From contig NZ_LJCO01000100.1 in the NCBI RefSeq assembly GCF_001399675.1, forward strand, positions 1-36,296: 36,296 nt of DNA, read 5' to 3'. Positions 8,028 through 15,752 of this stretch are shown piece after piece. Each line of letters starts with the position of its first letter. Within the stretch, counting starts at the first letter, position 1. A program made the position numbers and the translations under genes. This stretch comes from Paenalicyclobacillus ferrooxydans (GTDB lineage Bacteria > Bacillota > Bacilli > Alicyclobacillales > Alicyclobacillaceae). The notes under the pieces were generated by a model. It searched no databases, had not been told where the DNA came from, and saw only the letters and a list, made by a program, of their open reading frames with translations.

Positions 8028-8301
8028 AGCAGTTCCCTCCTCGAAGACTTGGCTCGCTCAATCCCGCAAACCGCGGGTAGTTGATGTCTCCACGTGTTAA
8101 GGTGCCGCACACAGCTGTGTTCTATACCTAGGGGCACATGGACAGGAAGTCGCCTTGATGGACAAGGGCATGGCAGGCGGAGGTCCATTACCATCGGACA
8201 AGAAGGGCATTGCAGGCGGCCAAGACATAAACGTCCAGCCAAGCTCATACAGTGAGAGTGGACAACATGTCCACGGATTCACAAGGTTGGGAGGGAACAC
8301 A

Positions 8302-8598
8302 ATGAGACGAAAATTACGACATGTTCCGCACGCTAGAAATCGCGCTGTCGTATATACGTGTGCGGTGGTTTCTATGGTTGCGTACGCTATTCCAAGGATC
8401 CCCAAGTTGGAACATGGGGTAGCTGGCACGTTCTCGATGGTGTGGATCTTGTTTGCTGTACTAGCCCTTGCCGCCAATATCTACTTTTTGGTCGGGGCGG
8501 ATAAAGAACGAAGCAGAATGCTCGAGTCCCGAGGGATGCGGATGGCTGCCAGGGAATCGACAGGTGCACCAGCAGTCAGACAACGTTCGGTTCGGTAG
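8302..8598 (+). CDS. Small membrane protein, unknown function
   Basis: 98 residues. The frame is open upstream to 8155, but the ATG at 8302 has a GGGAGG box 8 bases before it and is chosen. Two predicted membrane helices, about residues 15-34 (AVVYTCAVVSMVAYAI) and 46-70 (FSMVWILFAVLALAANIYFL), are joined by a short loop. The N-terminus is basic (MRRKLRHVPHARNR) and the C-terminal tail is basic and hydrophilic. No family recognised. The gene is followed by a terminator at 8767-8804. Confidence 0.6.
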   Translation: MRRKLRHVPHARNRAVVYTCAVVSMVAYAIPRIPKLEHGVAGTFSMVWILFAVLALAANIYFLVGADKERSRMLESRGMRMAARESTGAPAVRQRSVR

Positions 8599-8766
8599 GG
8601 ACGCGCCAAGGGGACTGATGACCAGCCGGCCTTGGGCGGTATCATCCCATCGGGAGTTACCGGAACGGCCCCACCAAGCCCACAATCGTCCGGACCCGCA
8701 GTCGTCGGACCGGCAATCGATGGTAGGGCAATCATCGGATCGGCACCATCAGACTGACAATCGAAA

Positions 8767-8804
8767 CAGCCTGCACACGGATAGGTCATGGCAGGCTGCT
8801 TTTT
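8767..8804 (+). terminator. Terminator after the small membrane gene
   Basis: CAGCCTGC (8767-8774) and GCAGGCTG (8791-8798) form an 8-bp stem followed by CTTTTT. It lies 170 bases past the stop. The intervening 8600-8766 holds imperfect ATCGGACCGGCA-type repeats and no gene. Confidence 0.7.
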
Positions 8805-8856
8805 CATGTTTTCAGGTTGCTGTTTCATTTAGTGTGCTCTGACTTTTTCAAGTGAA

Positions 8857-8958
8857 TCATTCTCCGCTGTGTCTCGACCACAATAACACCCCAACCGCGC
8901 CCAGCAAGCAAATCAGCATGGCTAAGAGCGGATCGACAGCACCATTCATCAGTTCCAT
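8857..8958 (-). CDS. 33-residue single-pass membrane peptide downstream of dinB
   Basis: ATG at 8958, TGA at 8859-8857. The product begins MELMNGAVDPLLAML, continues as one hydrophobic helix (about residues 9-27, ending GVGVLLW-like) and ends in a polar SRHSGE tail. A GAGGTG binding site lies 6 bases before the ATG, and the ORF starts 22 bases after the dinB stop on the same strand, so it may be co-transcribed. No family recognised. The good binding site and coherent single-pass topology argue it is real; its small size keeps confidence moderate. Confidence 0.5.
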   Translation of the reverse strand: MELMNGAVDPLLAMLICLLGAVGVLLWSRHSGE

Positions 8959-8980
8959 AGACTTCACCTCATGTTCCGGT

Positions 8981-10306
8981 TTATTCCGACTTCGACAACT
9001 CATCCTTTTGTAAGGACGTTCCTCGGATCTTTCGATTTCGTATCTGGCCGCTCTCGGGATCCTGCAACATACGTCCCCGAATCACGATGTCTTCTCCGTA
9101 TTTATCCCGCAGGGCATCAGTCACAGCGGATAATTTCTTCCAGCGATCACGCTGTGATTGATCCGCTTGATCCGCAGGAGCGGTGTCGGATGCAGGGGAG
9201 AGAGCGGGATCGTCAAATAAGGAAAGCTGAACTCCGTCACCTTCCACTTCGATCTCAACAGAAGGCTCGGAGAGTTGACCAAGTGTCACACCGAGTAGCC
9301 GGACAGGGGTGCCGCGGGCCCAATTCTCGTTCAACAACTCCACGGCCGTCTGGTAAATAGACTCGGACAAATCTGTTGGTACGGGCATGGTACGAGCACG
9401 TGTGATTGTGCGTCGGTTCGTAAACCGGATGGTGATTTGCACAGTTCGTCCCACTAGACGATGGCGGCGTACGCGTCGACCGACTTGATCGGAAAGGTTC
9501 ATTAAAACTGTACAGAGCTCGTCGAAATCTTTCAAATCGCGAGCCAGTGTGATGGAGTGACCAATACTTTTTGACGGTTCTGCCACCTCTTGGACAGGTG
9601 CGTCATCTTGACCATTCGCCAGGGACTTCAAGATGGGACCGCGTTGCCCAAAGTGGCGCGAGAGCATGAATGCGTCGGCGCTTGCAAGCCCTGCAATAGT
9701 GTGGATACCGACACGGTCGAGCCGTTCTGCTGACTTGCCGCCGATTCCGAACATCTGTCCCACTGGCAGCGGCCACAACATGTCCTTTACGTCCTTCGTG
9801 TAAAGGGACGTAATGCCGCGTGGTTTCTTAAAGTCGCTGGCCATCTTGGCAAGGAACTTGTTGTTACTGACTCCGATAGAGCATGGCAGCGACAGTTCAC
9901 GCCAAATGCGTTCCTGAATCTGCTGTGCTATGTCTTCCGGAGATCCCATCCTCCAACTGCCGGTTACGTCAGCCCAACACTCGTCGATGCTAAAGACTTC
10001 AACGACGGGTGTGTAGGATCGCACAATATCAAACACTTGACGCGAAAAATTTCGGTAAAGCGAGAAGTCTGGGTGGATTAAGATTAAGTTTGGCGCAACA
10101 CGGAGTGCCTCCGCAACAGTCATGGTTGCACGGACACCAAGTTGGCGGGCTTCGTAACTGGCTGTCACAACAACTCCGTGACGTGTTTCGGGACTGCCAG
10201 CCACGGCGGTAGGACGATTTGCATACACGCTGGGCTCGGCGGCTGCGTGACAAGAGCAGTAGAACGCGTTCATATCGATATGTAGGATTGCCCGCTCTCT
10301 ATCCAC
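8981..10306 (-). CDS. dinB: Y-family DNA polymerase (DNA polymerase IV type)
   Basis: 441 residues. Catalytic carboxylates are visible: ILHIDMNAFYCSCH (Asp near residue 11) and the paired acidic SIDECWAD (near residue 106). A helix-hairpin-helix thumb region (FGIGGKSAERLDRVGIHTI) lies about residues 186-204, and the little finger follows to about 350. The C-terminal ~75 residues are polar. A beta-clamp binding motif of QLSLF type is visible near residue 370 (VQLSLFDD). Start is GTG at 10306, with GGAGG about 9 bases upstream. Role: error-prone bypass of DNA lesions. A 33-residue membrane ORF follows closely on the same strand. Confidence 0.95.
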   Translation of the reverse strand: MDRERAILHIDMNAFYCSCHAAAEPSVYANRPTAVAGSPETRHGVVVTASYEARQLGVRATMTVAEALRVAPNLILIHPDFSLYRNFSRQVFDIVRSYTPVVEVFSIDECWADVTGSWRMGSPEDIAQQIQERIWRELSLPCSIGVSNNKFLAKMASDFKKPRGITSLYTKDVKDMLWPLPVGQMFGIGGKSAERLDRVGIHTIAGLASADAFMLSRHFGQRGPILKSLANGQDDAPVQEVAEPSKSIGHSITLARDLKDFDELCTVLMNLSDQVGRRVRRHRLVGRTVQITIRFTNRRTITRARTMPVPTDLSESIYQTAVELLNENWARGTPVRLLGVTLGQLSEPSVEIEVEGDGVQLSLFDDPALSPASDTAPADQADQSQRDRWKKLSAVTDALRDKYGEDIVIRGRMLQDPESGQIRNRKIRGTSLQKDELSKSE

Positions 10307-10394
10307 CTCTTCACGCCTCCTCCTGTGTCCATTTTAACACCTTCCGCCATGGGTTTTCGCGGGCCCTGTTTTGGCCGCCTTCGTGGAAGGGGTG

Positions 10395-10460
10395 ATTGAG
10401 GCAGGCGTGGTTGGTGCAGGCGTGTTATGGCAGGTATGGTTATGGCAGGCGTGTTATAGC
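10395..10460. repeat. Imperfect GGCAGGCGTG(G/T)TTATG repeats
   Basis: Four to five degenerate copies of a GCAGGCGTGTTATG-like unit, with variable spacing, directly upstream of the promoter at 10489-10497. Confidence 0.6.
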
Positions 10461-10488
10461 GGGGTTTGTTTTAGACTGACCGCCATAG

Positions 10489-10497
10489 TGGTATAAT
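10489..10497 (+). promoter_or_regulatory. Extended -10 promoter with no obvious gene
   Basis: TGG followed by TATAAT matches the extended -10 consensus. The best -35 (TTTTAG, 17-bp spacer) is poor. The downstream sequence encodes no clear protein before lepB, 750 bases away. Confidence 0.45.
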
Positions 10498-10682
10498 TTT
10501 CCGCATTCGGTTGCTGTCATGTGAGAGAGTGTTTATGGGTGGGATTCGGAACCTCATTAAGATCGATAATCAGAGAAGAGTCAGAGCACGGCTCCCGGTA
10601 CTCAATGGTCTTGTGGAGTAGCTTTGAGAAACAAACGAACGAGATCGTACAGGACATTCGGCAATGACATTAGCATGGCGTT

Positions 10683-10836
10683 CGTGGAATACGAGCAGGG
10701 TATCTCGTTCTCGTGGAACATGAGCAGGGCGTCTCGTGGAAGATTGAGCAGGGTATCACGTGGAACATGAGCAGGATATCAGGTGAACATGAGCAGGATA
10801 TCAGGTGGAACATGAGCAGGGTATCACGTGATGGAG
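10683..10836. repeat. 22-24-bp tandem repeat, six copies
   Basis: Unit approximately GTGGAACATGAGCAGGATATC. GAGCAGG starts at 10693, 10722, 10746, 10769, 10791 and 10814, so spacing is 22-24 bp apart from the first interval of 29. The spacing breaks reading frame, which argues against coding. Confidence 0.85.
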
Positions 10837-11024
10837 AGGAAAAAATGTTCGTTGATAGCCGACTTCGAGTGAACGAGCGGGTGACAACGAACAAAATGTC
10901 CTTTGTTCAGCCGCAGAGCGCGCAAATTGCATGCCGGAGAGGTCACAAGGGAATTTTGGTGCTTTAATCAAAGGCATCTATGGGGAATTTGGCTCACAGA
11001 GGAAATTTTGTTCGTTACCTTATC

Positions 11025-11100
11025 AAAGCACCATGCCACAGCACGTGCCAAAGCACCATGCCAAAGCACCATGCCAAAGCACCATGCCAAAGCGCGTGCC
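11025..11100. repeat. 13-bp tandem repeat AAAGCACCATGCC
   Basis: About six copies, four exact (from 11025, 11050, 11063 and 11076) and two variants carrying CGTGCC in place of CATGCC. It lies 140 bp upstream of lepB. Confidence 0.9.
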
Positions 11101-11242
11101 AAATCACAGGTCAGGAAACCGAGGTTTTAAAAGCAACTCGGGTGGAGATACCGGGTACGGTGGAAAACGTTGCGCGATTTCTGCATACTAAAGAAGGCAT
11201 TTCGAGACATCAAGACAAGCGACAGAAAATAGAGGTGACGTT

Positions 11243-11788
11243 ATGGCGGAATCGGAGGACAGGCTGCCCTGGTGGAGAACGCTGTGGAGTTGGGTGTGGC
11301 CAATTGCCATTGGGTGGCTTGTAGCTGCAGGCATCATGAGATGGGTTGTGAGTTTCGCTGTGGTGCCGACCTCGTCCATGTGGCCTACGATTCCCAACCC
11401 TTGCTACATATTGGTCGATCACATTGCGACAGAAACGGAAGCCCCTTATCGCGGTGAAGTCGTGTTGTTTCCGTTTCCGGACGATCCGACACAGATCTAC
11501 GTGAAGCGGATTATCGGCATGCCGGGTGATACCGTCACCATTCACGGCGGGCACGTGTATATCAATGGGAAAGAGCTTTCCGAGCCTTATTTGCACGGAG
11601 TGTTGACGCCCGGTGATTGGGGCCCGTACCACGTACCTGCAGGGCATTACTTTATGCTTGGTGACAATCGATCCGTTTCTGAGGACAGTCGATACTGGGT
11701 GCATAAGTATGTAGCCGGAAACACAATCATTGGACGGGCAGACATGGTCGTTTGGCCGTTTACCAAATGGAAGTCGATTCAGTCCTGA
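11243..11788 (+). CDS. lepB: Signal peptidase I
   Basis: 181 residues, typical of Gram-positive SipS-type enzymes with one N-terminal anchor. It removes signal peptides from exported proteins at the outer face of the membrane. Membrane helix about residues 17-40 (WPIAIGWLVAAGIM). Catalytic Ser is in VPTSSMWPTI (about residue 45) and catalytic Lys in IYVKRIIGMPGD (about residue 89). The conserved GDNRSVSEDSRYW box is near residue 139. Start ATG 11243 with AGAGGTGA upstream. Upstream lies the repeat-rich region; argR follows 165 bases later with its own binding site, and operon membership is uncertain. Confidence 0.95.
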   Translation: MAESEDRLPWWRTLWSWVWPIAIGWLVAAGIMRWVVSFAVVPTSSMWPTIPNPCYILVDHIATETEAPYRGEVVLFPFPDDPTQIYVKRIIGMPGDTVTIHGGHVYINGKELSEPYLHGVLTPGDWGPYHVPAGHYFMLGDNRSVSEDSRYWVHKYVAGNTIIGRADMVVWPFTKWKSIQS

Positions 11789-11846
11789 CAAGGCGGTTGT
11801 TGGTTTGCCGTGACAGGGTGGTTGTTGAGTCGTTTCATTGAACGAC

Positions 11847-11888
11847 AGTTGCATGAAGGAAGTTGCATGAAGGAAGTTGCATCAAGAG
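11847..11888. repeat. 14-bp tandem repeat, three copies
   Basis: AGTTGCATGAAGGA at 11847-11860 and 11861-11874, and a diverged third copy at 11875-11888, in the lepB-argR gap. Confidence 0.8.
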
Positions 11889-11953
11889 GGTTCCTTGGCG
11901 GAGTTACGGAAGTTTTACCTGTTGTGAAGATGCAGTGAGCGGGAGGCAAGGTT

Positions 11954-12391
11954 GTGAAAGACAAGCGACATATGAAGATTAAAGAGATTGTTAGCCAGCG
12001 GGAGATTGAGACCCAAGACGAGCTGGTTGCGGCCCTTGAAGAGGCGGGATATGGGGCAACTCAGGCCACGGTGTCACGCGACATCAAAGAGTTGCAACTG
12101 ATCAAGGTTGTCGGTAGTCATGGACGATACAAATATGCGATTCCCGTTACTGCGACAACGGTGTCGTTGGATGGGCTGCGTAGAAAACTGTCGGATGTTT
12201 TTGTGTCCATGACCCGAGCCAACAATCTGCTTGTGCTGAAGGTATTGCCAGGTAACGCCCATTCAATTGGCGCCATGCTGGATGGCATTCAAATTGAGGG
12301 GCTGCTGGGTACGATTGCGGGCGACGATACATTGTTACTGATTGCAGCAGATGAAAATGCAGCTAGTTTCGTTGAACAACAGTTGTCATAG
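11954..12391 (+). CDS. argR: Arginine repressor ArgR (AhrC-like)
   Basis: 145 residues, family size. Arginine-sensing transcription factor that represses arginine synthesis and activates catabolism; it works as a hexamer. The N-terminal winged helix (residues 1-70) contains the recognition pattern ATQATVSRDIKEL. The C-terminal domain (about 80-145) carries the arginine-binding GTIAGDDTLLLIA segment. Start is taken as GTG 11954, 7 bases after GGGAGG; the alternative internal ATG at 11972 (MKIKEIV) would trim six residues and lacks its own site. In many Bacillota argR lies between tly and recN; here its neighbours are lepB and azlD. Confidence 0.96.
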   Translation: MKDKRHMKIKEIVSQREIETQDELVAALEEAGYGATQATVSRDIKELQLIKVVGSHGRYKYAIPVTATTVSLDGLRRKLSDVFVSMTRANNLLVLKVLPGNAHSIGAMLDGIQIEGLLGTIAGDDTLLLIAADENAASFVEQQLS

Positions 12392-12521
12392 CAGTTTGCT
12401 GACTCGTCAGCGGGTTATATACTTCTGCTAATAACATGAGGCTCTCTTCGAGACTGCCATGGTACGAGTGCAAGGCTAAAAGTGATTGAGATGGACCTCG
12501 GGCCGCGAAGTCGCAGACCAC

Positions 12522-12547
12522 GCCCCCCTAATTTGCCAAATCGGGGC
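12522..12547 (+). terminator. Possible argR terminator
   Basis: GCCCC and GGGGC arms with an inner ATTT/AAAT pairing, followed by TTTGTGTG. The T-run is imperfect, so confidence is low. It is 130 bases past the argR stop. Confidence 0.35.
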
Positions 12548-12580
12548 TTTGTGTGCCGAAACACGCACCGTACCGACTTT

Positions 12581-12640
12581 AGCAGTCTGTAGCAGTCTGT
12601 AGCAGACTATAGCAGACTATAGCAGACTATAGCAGACGCA
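12581..12640. repeat. 10-bp tandem repeat overlapping the azlD stop
   Basis: Six copies in exact 10-bp register: AGCAGTCTGT twice, AGCAGACTAT three times, then a diverged copy. The minus-strand azlD stop codon (12629-12627) is part of a repeat unit, so the last codons of azlD are repeat-derived. Confidence 0.9.
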
Positions 12641-12944
12641 ACAGTGCGATCGAGACAACCCCGCTTATCATGGTCCATAGGGGATGTTTCGTCCATAGTG
12701 CAACGACGGCACTCACGAGAGCTGCGAGTGCGAACGGGATGTTTATGTGGCCTCCCTTGGCGACACCGTTGACGAGCGATGGGACAACCATTGCAGCAAA
12801 GACTCCTACGGGAATGCTGTCAAGACCGCGTTTTAAGCGGGGCCTCACACGAAGGACACGACCTAACCATAGCCCGGGAAGACGTGTGAGGTATGTGGCT
12901 ATACCGCAGGCTGCAATCAACCATACATATGCTACGCTATTCAT
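12627..12944 (-). CDS. azlD: AzlD-type branched-chain amino acid exporter subunit
   Basis: 105 residues with about four hydrophobic segments, the usual AzlD size. It pairs with AzlC to export branched-chain amino acids or analogues (B. subtilis azlC mutants and overexpression are linked with 4-azaleucine resistance). The pattern ATYLTRLPGLWLGR...RGLDSIPVGVFAAMVVPSLV fits the family. The ATG (12944-12942) overlaps the azlC TGA by 3-4 bases, so the two are translationally coupled. The C-terminus (ALLRLL) runs into a 10-bp repeat. Confidence 0.88.
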   Translation of the reverse strand: MNSVAYVWLIAACGIATYLTRLPGLWLGRVLRVRPRLKRGLDSIPVGVFAAMVVPSLVNGVAKGGHINIPFALAALVSAVVALWTKHPLWTMISGVVSIALLRLL

Positions 12945-13660
12945 TTTTCCATCACTCCCACCATAAAGCTCACGACAGCTCCTGCAAAGACGGCGCCTGA
13001 TGTTCCATACCAATGTGCTGCTGCAGCTGCCGCAAGGCCCGCCAGCGCGACAGTCAAAAGGCGCATGGAAGAAGTGATTTGCGCGCCGAGCAGCCCCATA
13101 AATGCCGCAGTGTAGGCGAAGTCGAGGCCGAATTTGGCCGGATCGGCAATCATACTTCCAATCAAATAACCCAGCGCTGAACTAATCAACCAGGGTACAA
13201 ATATGGCTGTTCCGGCTCCAGCGAAAAAAGAGCTGGAAAGCTCTTGTTCTTTGGCCGTTAGTATCGAAACGCTGTAACTTTCGTCAGTGAGTCCATGTGA
13301 CAAAAAGGGCAGCGCGCCGTGTTTTACCTTTGTTAGATACTGGCCGAGTGACAAGCCGTAAAGAATCTGTCGGGAATTGAGCAGGAACACACTGCTGACG
13401 ATCGCCCAAAAGGCTGTACCTTGTTTCAGTAGAGCGAGTATCGTAAACTGCGATGCTCCAGCGAAAACAAACACGGACATTGCTAAAGACTGGACAAGCC
13501 CCAAGTGGTTTGTAGAATGTGCCAATGCACCATACGCCAATCCGTAAGTGAACACGCTGACGGACAAGGGCGCAGATTTGGTGAGTGCTGTGGTGAAGTC
13601 ATTTCGCGTCGGTTGTTCCCGTGGTAATCTGACGGAAGAAATGGAAAACGGCAACCGCAA
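12941..13660 (-). CDS. azlC: AzlC-type branched-chain amino acid exporter subunit
   Basis: 239 residues from the proposed TTG start at 13660, matching the usual AzlC length. A GAAGGGG site lies 8 bases before it. The frame is open to 13816, but that would overlap the divergent regulator and its promoter. Hallmarks: SVSVFTYGLAYGALA, FVFAGASQFTILALL, LLNSRQILYGLSL, and HGLTDESYSV; multiple membrane helices. It forms the exporter with AzlD, overlapping it. The divergently transcribed XRE-cupin protein at 13772 is the likely regulator by position. The TTG start is inferred. Confidence 0.87.
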   Translation of the reverse strand: MRLPFSISSVRLPREQPTRNDFTTALTKSAPLSVSVFTYGLAYGALAHSTNHLGLVQSLAMSVFVFAGASQFTILALLKQGTAFWAIVSSVFLLNSRQILYGLSLGQYLTKVKHGALPFLSHGLTDESYSVSILTAKEQELSSSFFAGAGTAIFVPWLISSALGYLIGSMIADPAKFGLDFAYTAAFMGLLGAQITSSMRLLTVALAGLAAAAAAHWYGTSGAVFAGAVVSFMVGVMEK

Positions 13661-13690
13661 GGAAAACGCCCCTTCTATCGTATTGGTAAG

Positions 13691-13760
13691 TGTTATAACA
13701 TACAATATGTATATTATCGCATCCGGCGACATCTGCACAGATCTGTCGACATCTGCACAG
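13691..13760. promoter_or_regulatory. Inverted and direct repeats in the azlC / regulator intergenic region
   Basis: Between the divergent genes lie a 10-bp perfect palindrome TGTTATAACA (13691-13700), the dyad ATACA-ATA-TGTAT (13700-13712), and two exact CGACATCTGCACAG copies (13727-13740 and 13747-13760) 20 bp apart, about two helical turns. These are candidate operators for the XRE-cupin protein. No -35/-10 pair was clear enough to call. Confidence 0.5.
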
Positions 13761-13771
13761 GAGGTTACGCG

Positions 13772-14323
13772 GTGGACAAGAGCGAAATTTCTGCACTGAT
13801 TGGTGAAAGGCTCCATGCTCTGCGGCGAGAGCGGGGTATGTCGCTTGATACCATGGCAGCTGTGACCGGTGTCAGTAAACCGATGCTCGGACAGATTGAA
13901 CGTGGTGTGTCCAATCCTACAGTGGCAACGTTGTGGAAAATTGCATCCGGGCTAGGGGTTCCGTTCACGGCATTCATTGTGGAGGAGTCTCAGATCAAGG
14001 TCATCCGTGCAGAAGAGCAGGCTGCATTTTTCGACGATGAAGACCGTTATCAAGTGTACAACACCTTTACATCGGCAGGTGGGAATGTTGAGGTATTCCG
14101 GATGCGCCTGATGCCTGGGTGTCATCGGTCTTCCGAACCACATGCCAGGGGTGTTGTAGAATCTCTGACGGTCTTTTCAGGGACGATGGAAATTTTCGTC
14201 GCGAATGTGGTGCATCACTTGTCTGCGGGTGACACCCTGAGTTTTCCTGGAGACATGGTGCACGAATATAGAAACGGCTCACATACTCCGGCCGAAGGAC
14301 AATTGGTTCTTCTGTACACATAA
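13772..14323 (+). CDS. XRE-family regulator with C-terminal cupin domain
   Basis: 183 residues. The N-terminal helix-turn-helix (about residues 8-65) carries LRRERGMSLDTMAAVTGVSKP and the IERGVSNPTVATLWKIA stretch. The C-terminal cupin barrel (about 105-180) contains HRSSEPHARGVVESLTVF and GDTLSFPGDMVHEYRN, with histidines able to bind metal. Such fusions usually sense a small ligand, often an amino acid or its derivative. Start is GTG 13772, 7 bases after AGGAGG. Divergence from azlCD suggests it controls the exporter, by inference only. Confidence 0.9.
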   Translation: MDKSEISALIGERLHALRRERGMSLDTMAAVTGVSKPMLGQIERGVSNPTVATLWKIASGLGVPFTAFIVEESQIKVIRAEEQAAFFDDEDRYQVYNTFTSAGGNVEVFRMRLMPGCHRSSEPHARGVVESLTVFSGTMEIFVANVVHHLSAGDTLSFPGDMVHEYRNGSHTPAEGQLVLLYT

Positions 14324-14470
14324 CCATATTTGCAGCACCACAAATGCGAAACCGAGATGGGACAACCCGAACGAAAGGTCACAACCACAACAAACAGCAC
14401 AACCTAGTACAGAGAGCACAACCCAGAACAAACGGCACAACCCAGTACGACAAAAAATAGGACATATGGC
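14324..14470. repeat. Low-complexity AGCACAACCCAGNACAAA repeats
   Basis: Short intergenic tract of four to five diverged ACAACC-containing units (about 14363-14450) between the regulator and the amidohydrolase. No gene. Confidence 0.6.
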
Positions 14471-15697
14471 ATGGAGAGAGCGGTGAATTGTGAAATGAGT
14501 ACTACAGCACCTGGAACGATGGCATACAGCGACGAGGTGACCAAAGCGCTTATTGAGTTTAGAAGGGATCTGCACAGACATCCCGAACTCAGTCTGCAGG
14601 AGTTTGAAACCACGAGGCGGATCGCAACGTTTCTTCAAGCACATGGTGTTGAGCCGCTAAACTACCCGTTGAAGACCGGGGTGTTGGCTGCAATTCACGG
14701 CAAACACCCCGGCGGAGCCATTGCTGTGCGTGCCGACATCGATGCGCTGCCGATTGAGGAGCAAACCGGGCTGCCCTATAGATCCACTATCCCAGGGTGT
14801 ATGCATGCGTGCGGTCATGACTTTCACACCGCTTCCGTGATGTCTGCATTGTTGCAGACCAAGGCCCTGGCGGAAGGCGAAACGTCATTCGCCGGCACGG
14901 TCGTGTTCGTTTTCCAACCTGCCGAGGAGGCTGGAAACGGCGCCGACAGTATTGTCGACTGTGGTGTTTTTGAAGATTACAACGTCGGTGCTATCATTGG
15001 GGCACACAACAACCCGTTATTGGAAACAGGGTACATTGGCGTTCGATCAGGAGCCCTGATGGCCAGCGTCGATGAGTTCAAGATTGTGATTCGCGGGGTT
15101 GGCGGGCATGCTGCTATACCGGATCGCACGGTCGATCCGATTGTCGTTGGCTCAAACATCGTCGGCGGCTTACAACACATTGTCAGCCGGACGGTTTCGC
15201 CGCTGGATTCCGTCGTTGTTACCATTGGGACGTTTCATGCGGGAACAGCAAACAATATCATTCCATCCGAAGCTGTGCTTGAGGGGACTATCCGGTGTCT
15301 AGGCACACATACGAGGCAGGCAGCCGAAGACAGATTGCGTAAATTTGTAACAGATTCAGCCGAGGCGTACGGAGCTGTTGCAGAGATTGAGTTTGAGCAT
15401 GTTCTGCCAGGTGTCGTGAATGATCCCCACGTAACCGACTTGGTGCGGGAAGCAGCCAGAGAGGTCGTCGGATCGGACAGGGTTGTAGAAGCTGAACCGA
15501 GTCTCGGCGGTGAGGACTTCTCGCTGTATGGCCGCAAGGTGCCGGGCTGCTTCTTTTGGGTAGGCACGGGCCGATCCGATGGCACGTCATACGGCTGGCA
15601 TCACCCGCAATTTGATGTGGATGATGCGATGATCCCGGTAGCGGGTCAGGTGTTTACACAGGCAGCTCAGGACTATCTGCGAAATCTCGGTCGTTGA
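14471..15697 (+). CDS. M20D-family amidohydrolase (N-acyl-L-amino acid / hippurate hydrolase type)
   Basis: 408 residues from 14471, or 400 from the ATG at 14495; neither start has an ideal binding site (AGGA precedes the first). Zinc-peptidase fold with a lid domain in the middle. Metal ligands visible: ADIDALPIEEQT, MHACGHDFHTA (about residues 115-125), FQPAEEAGNGAD (about 149-160) and a C-terminal GWHHPQFDVDD. The closest described activities are removal of acyl groups from amino acids or hippurate. It sits 55 bases upstream of cysK on the same strand, so they may form an operon in which it releases cysteine or another amino acid from an N-acyl form; this is inference. Confidence 0.9.
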   Translation: MERAVNCEMSTTAPGTMAYSDEVTKALIEFRRDLHRHPELSLQEFETTRRIATFLQAHGVEPLNYPLKTGVLAAIHGKHPGGAIAVRADIDALPIEEQTGLPYRSTIPGCMHACGHDFHTASVMSALLQTKALAEGETSFAGTVVFVFQPAEEAGNGADSIVDCGVFEDYNVGAIIGAHNNPLLETGYIGVRSGALMASVDEFKIVIRGVGGHAAIPDRTVDPIVVGSNIVGGLQHIVSRTVSPLDSVVVTIGTFHAGTANNIIPSEAVLEGTIRCLGTHTRQAAEDRLRKFVTDSAEAYGAVAEIEFEHVLPGVVNDPHVTDLVREAAREVVGSDRVVEAEPSLGGEDFSLYGRKVPGCFFWVGTGRSDGTSYGWHHPQFDVDDAMIPVAGQVFTQAAQDYLRNLGR

Positions 15698-15752
15698 TGG
15701 CGATTTCTGTGACGGTACTGTCTGAAATATGGTGTAGAAGGGAAGAAGCGAA

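Larger units (their letters stand above)
10307..11242. other. 936-bp gene-poor region between dinB and lepB
   Basis: No convincing protein gene. It contains three unrelated tandem-repeat tracts (10395-10460, 10683-10836, 11025-11100; listed separately) and an extended -10 promoter, TGGTATAAT, at 10489-10497 on the plus strand. A 28-codon ORF at 10535-10621 (MGGIRNLIKID...) follows that promoter, but its binding site is weak. Longer plus-strand ORFs here are read through the repeats and change character along their length. A non-coding RNA from the 10.49-kb promoter is possible. Confidence 0.45.

Noticed and set aside
7852-8248. Minus-strand 131-codon ORF overlapping DUF3243
   Set aside because: Different frame of the DUF3243 region. 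The 85-residue frame has the family pattern and binding site.
10713-10967. Plus-strand 84-codon ORF in the 23-bp repeats
   Set aside because: The repeat unit length varies (22-24 bp), so the peptide changes frame from unit to unit. No binding site.
11210-11854. Minus-strand 214-codon ORF opposite lepB
   Set aside because: lepB on the other strand has all catalytic motifs. This frame has none and spans intergenic repeats.
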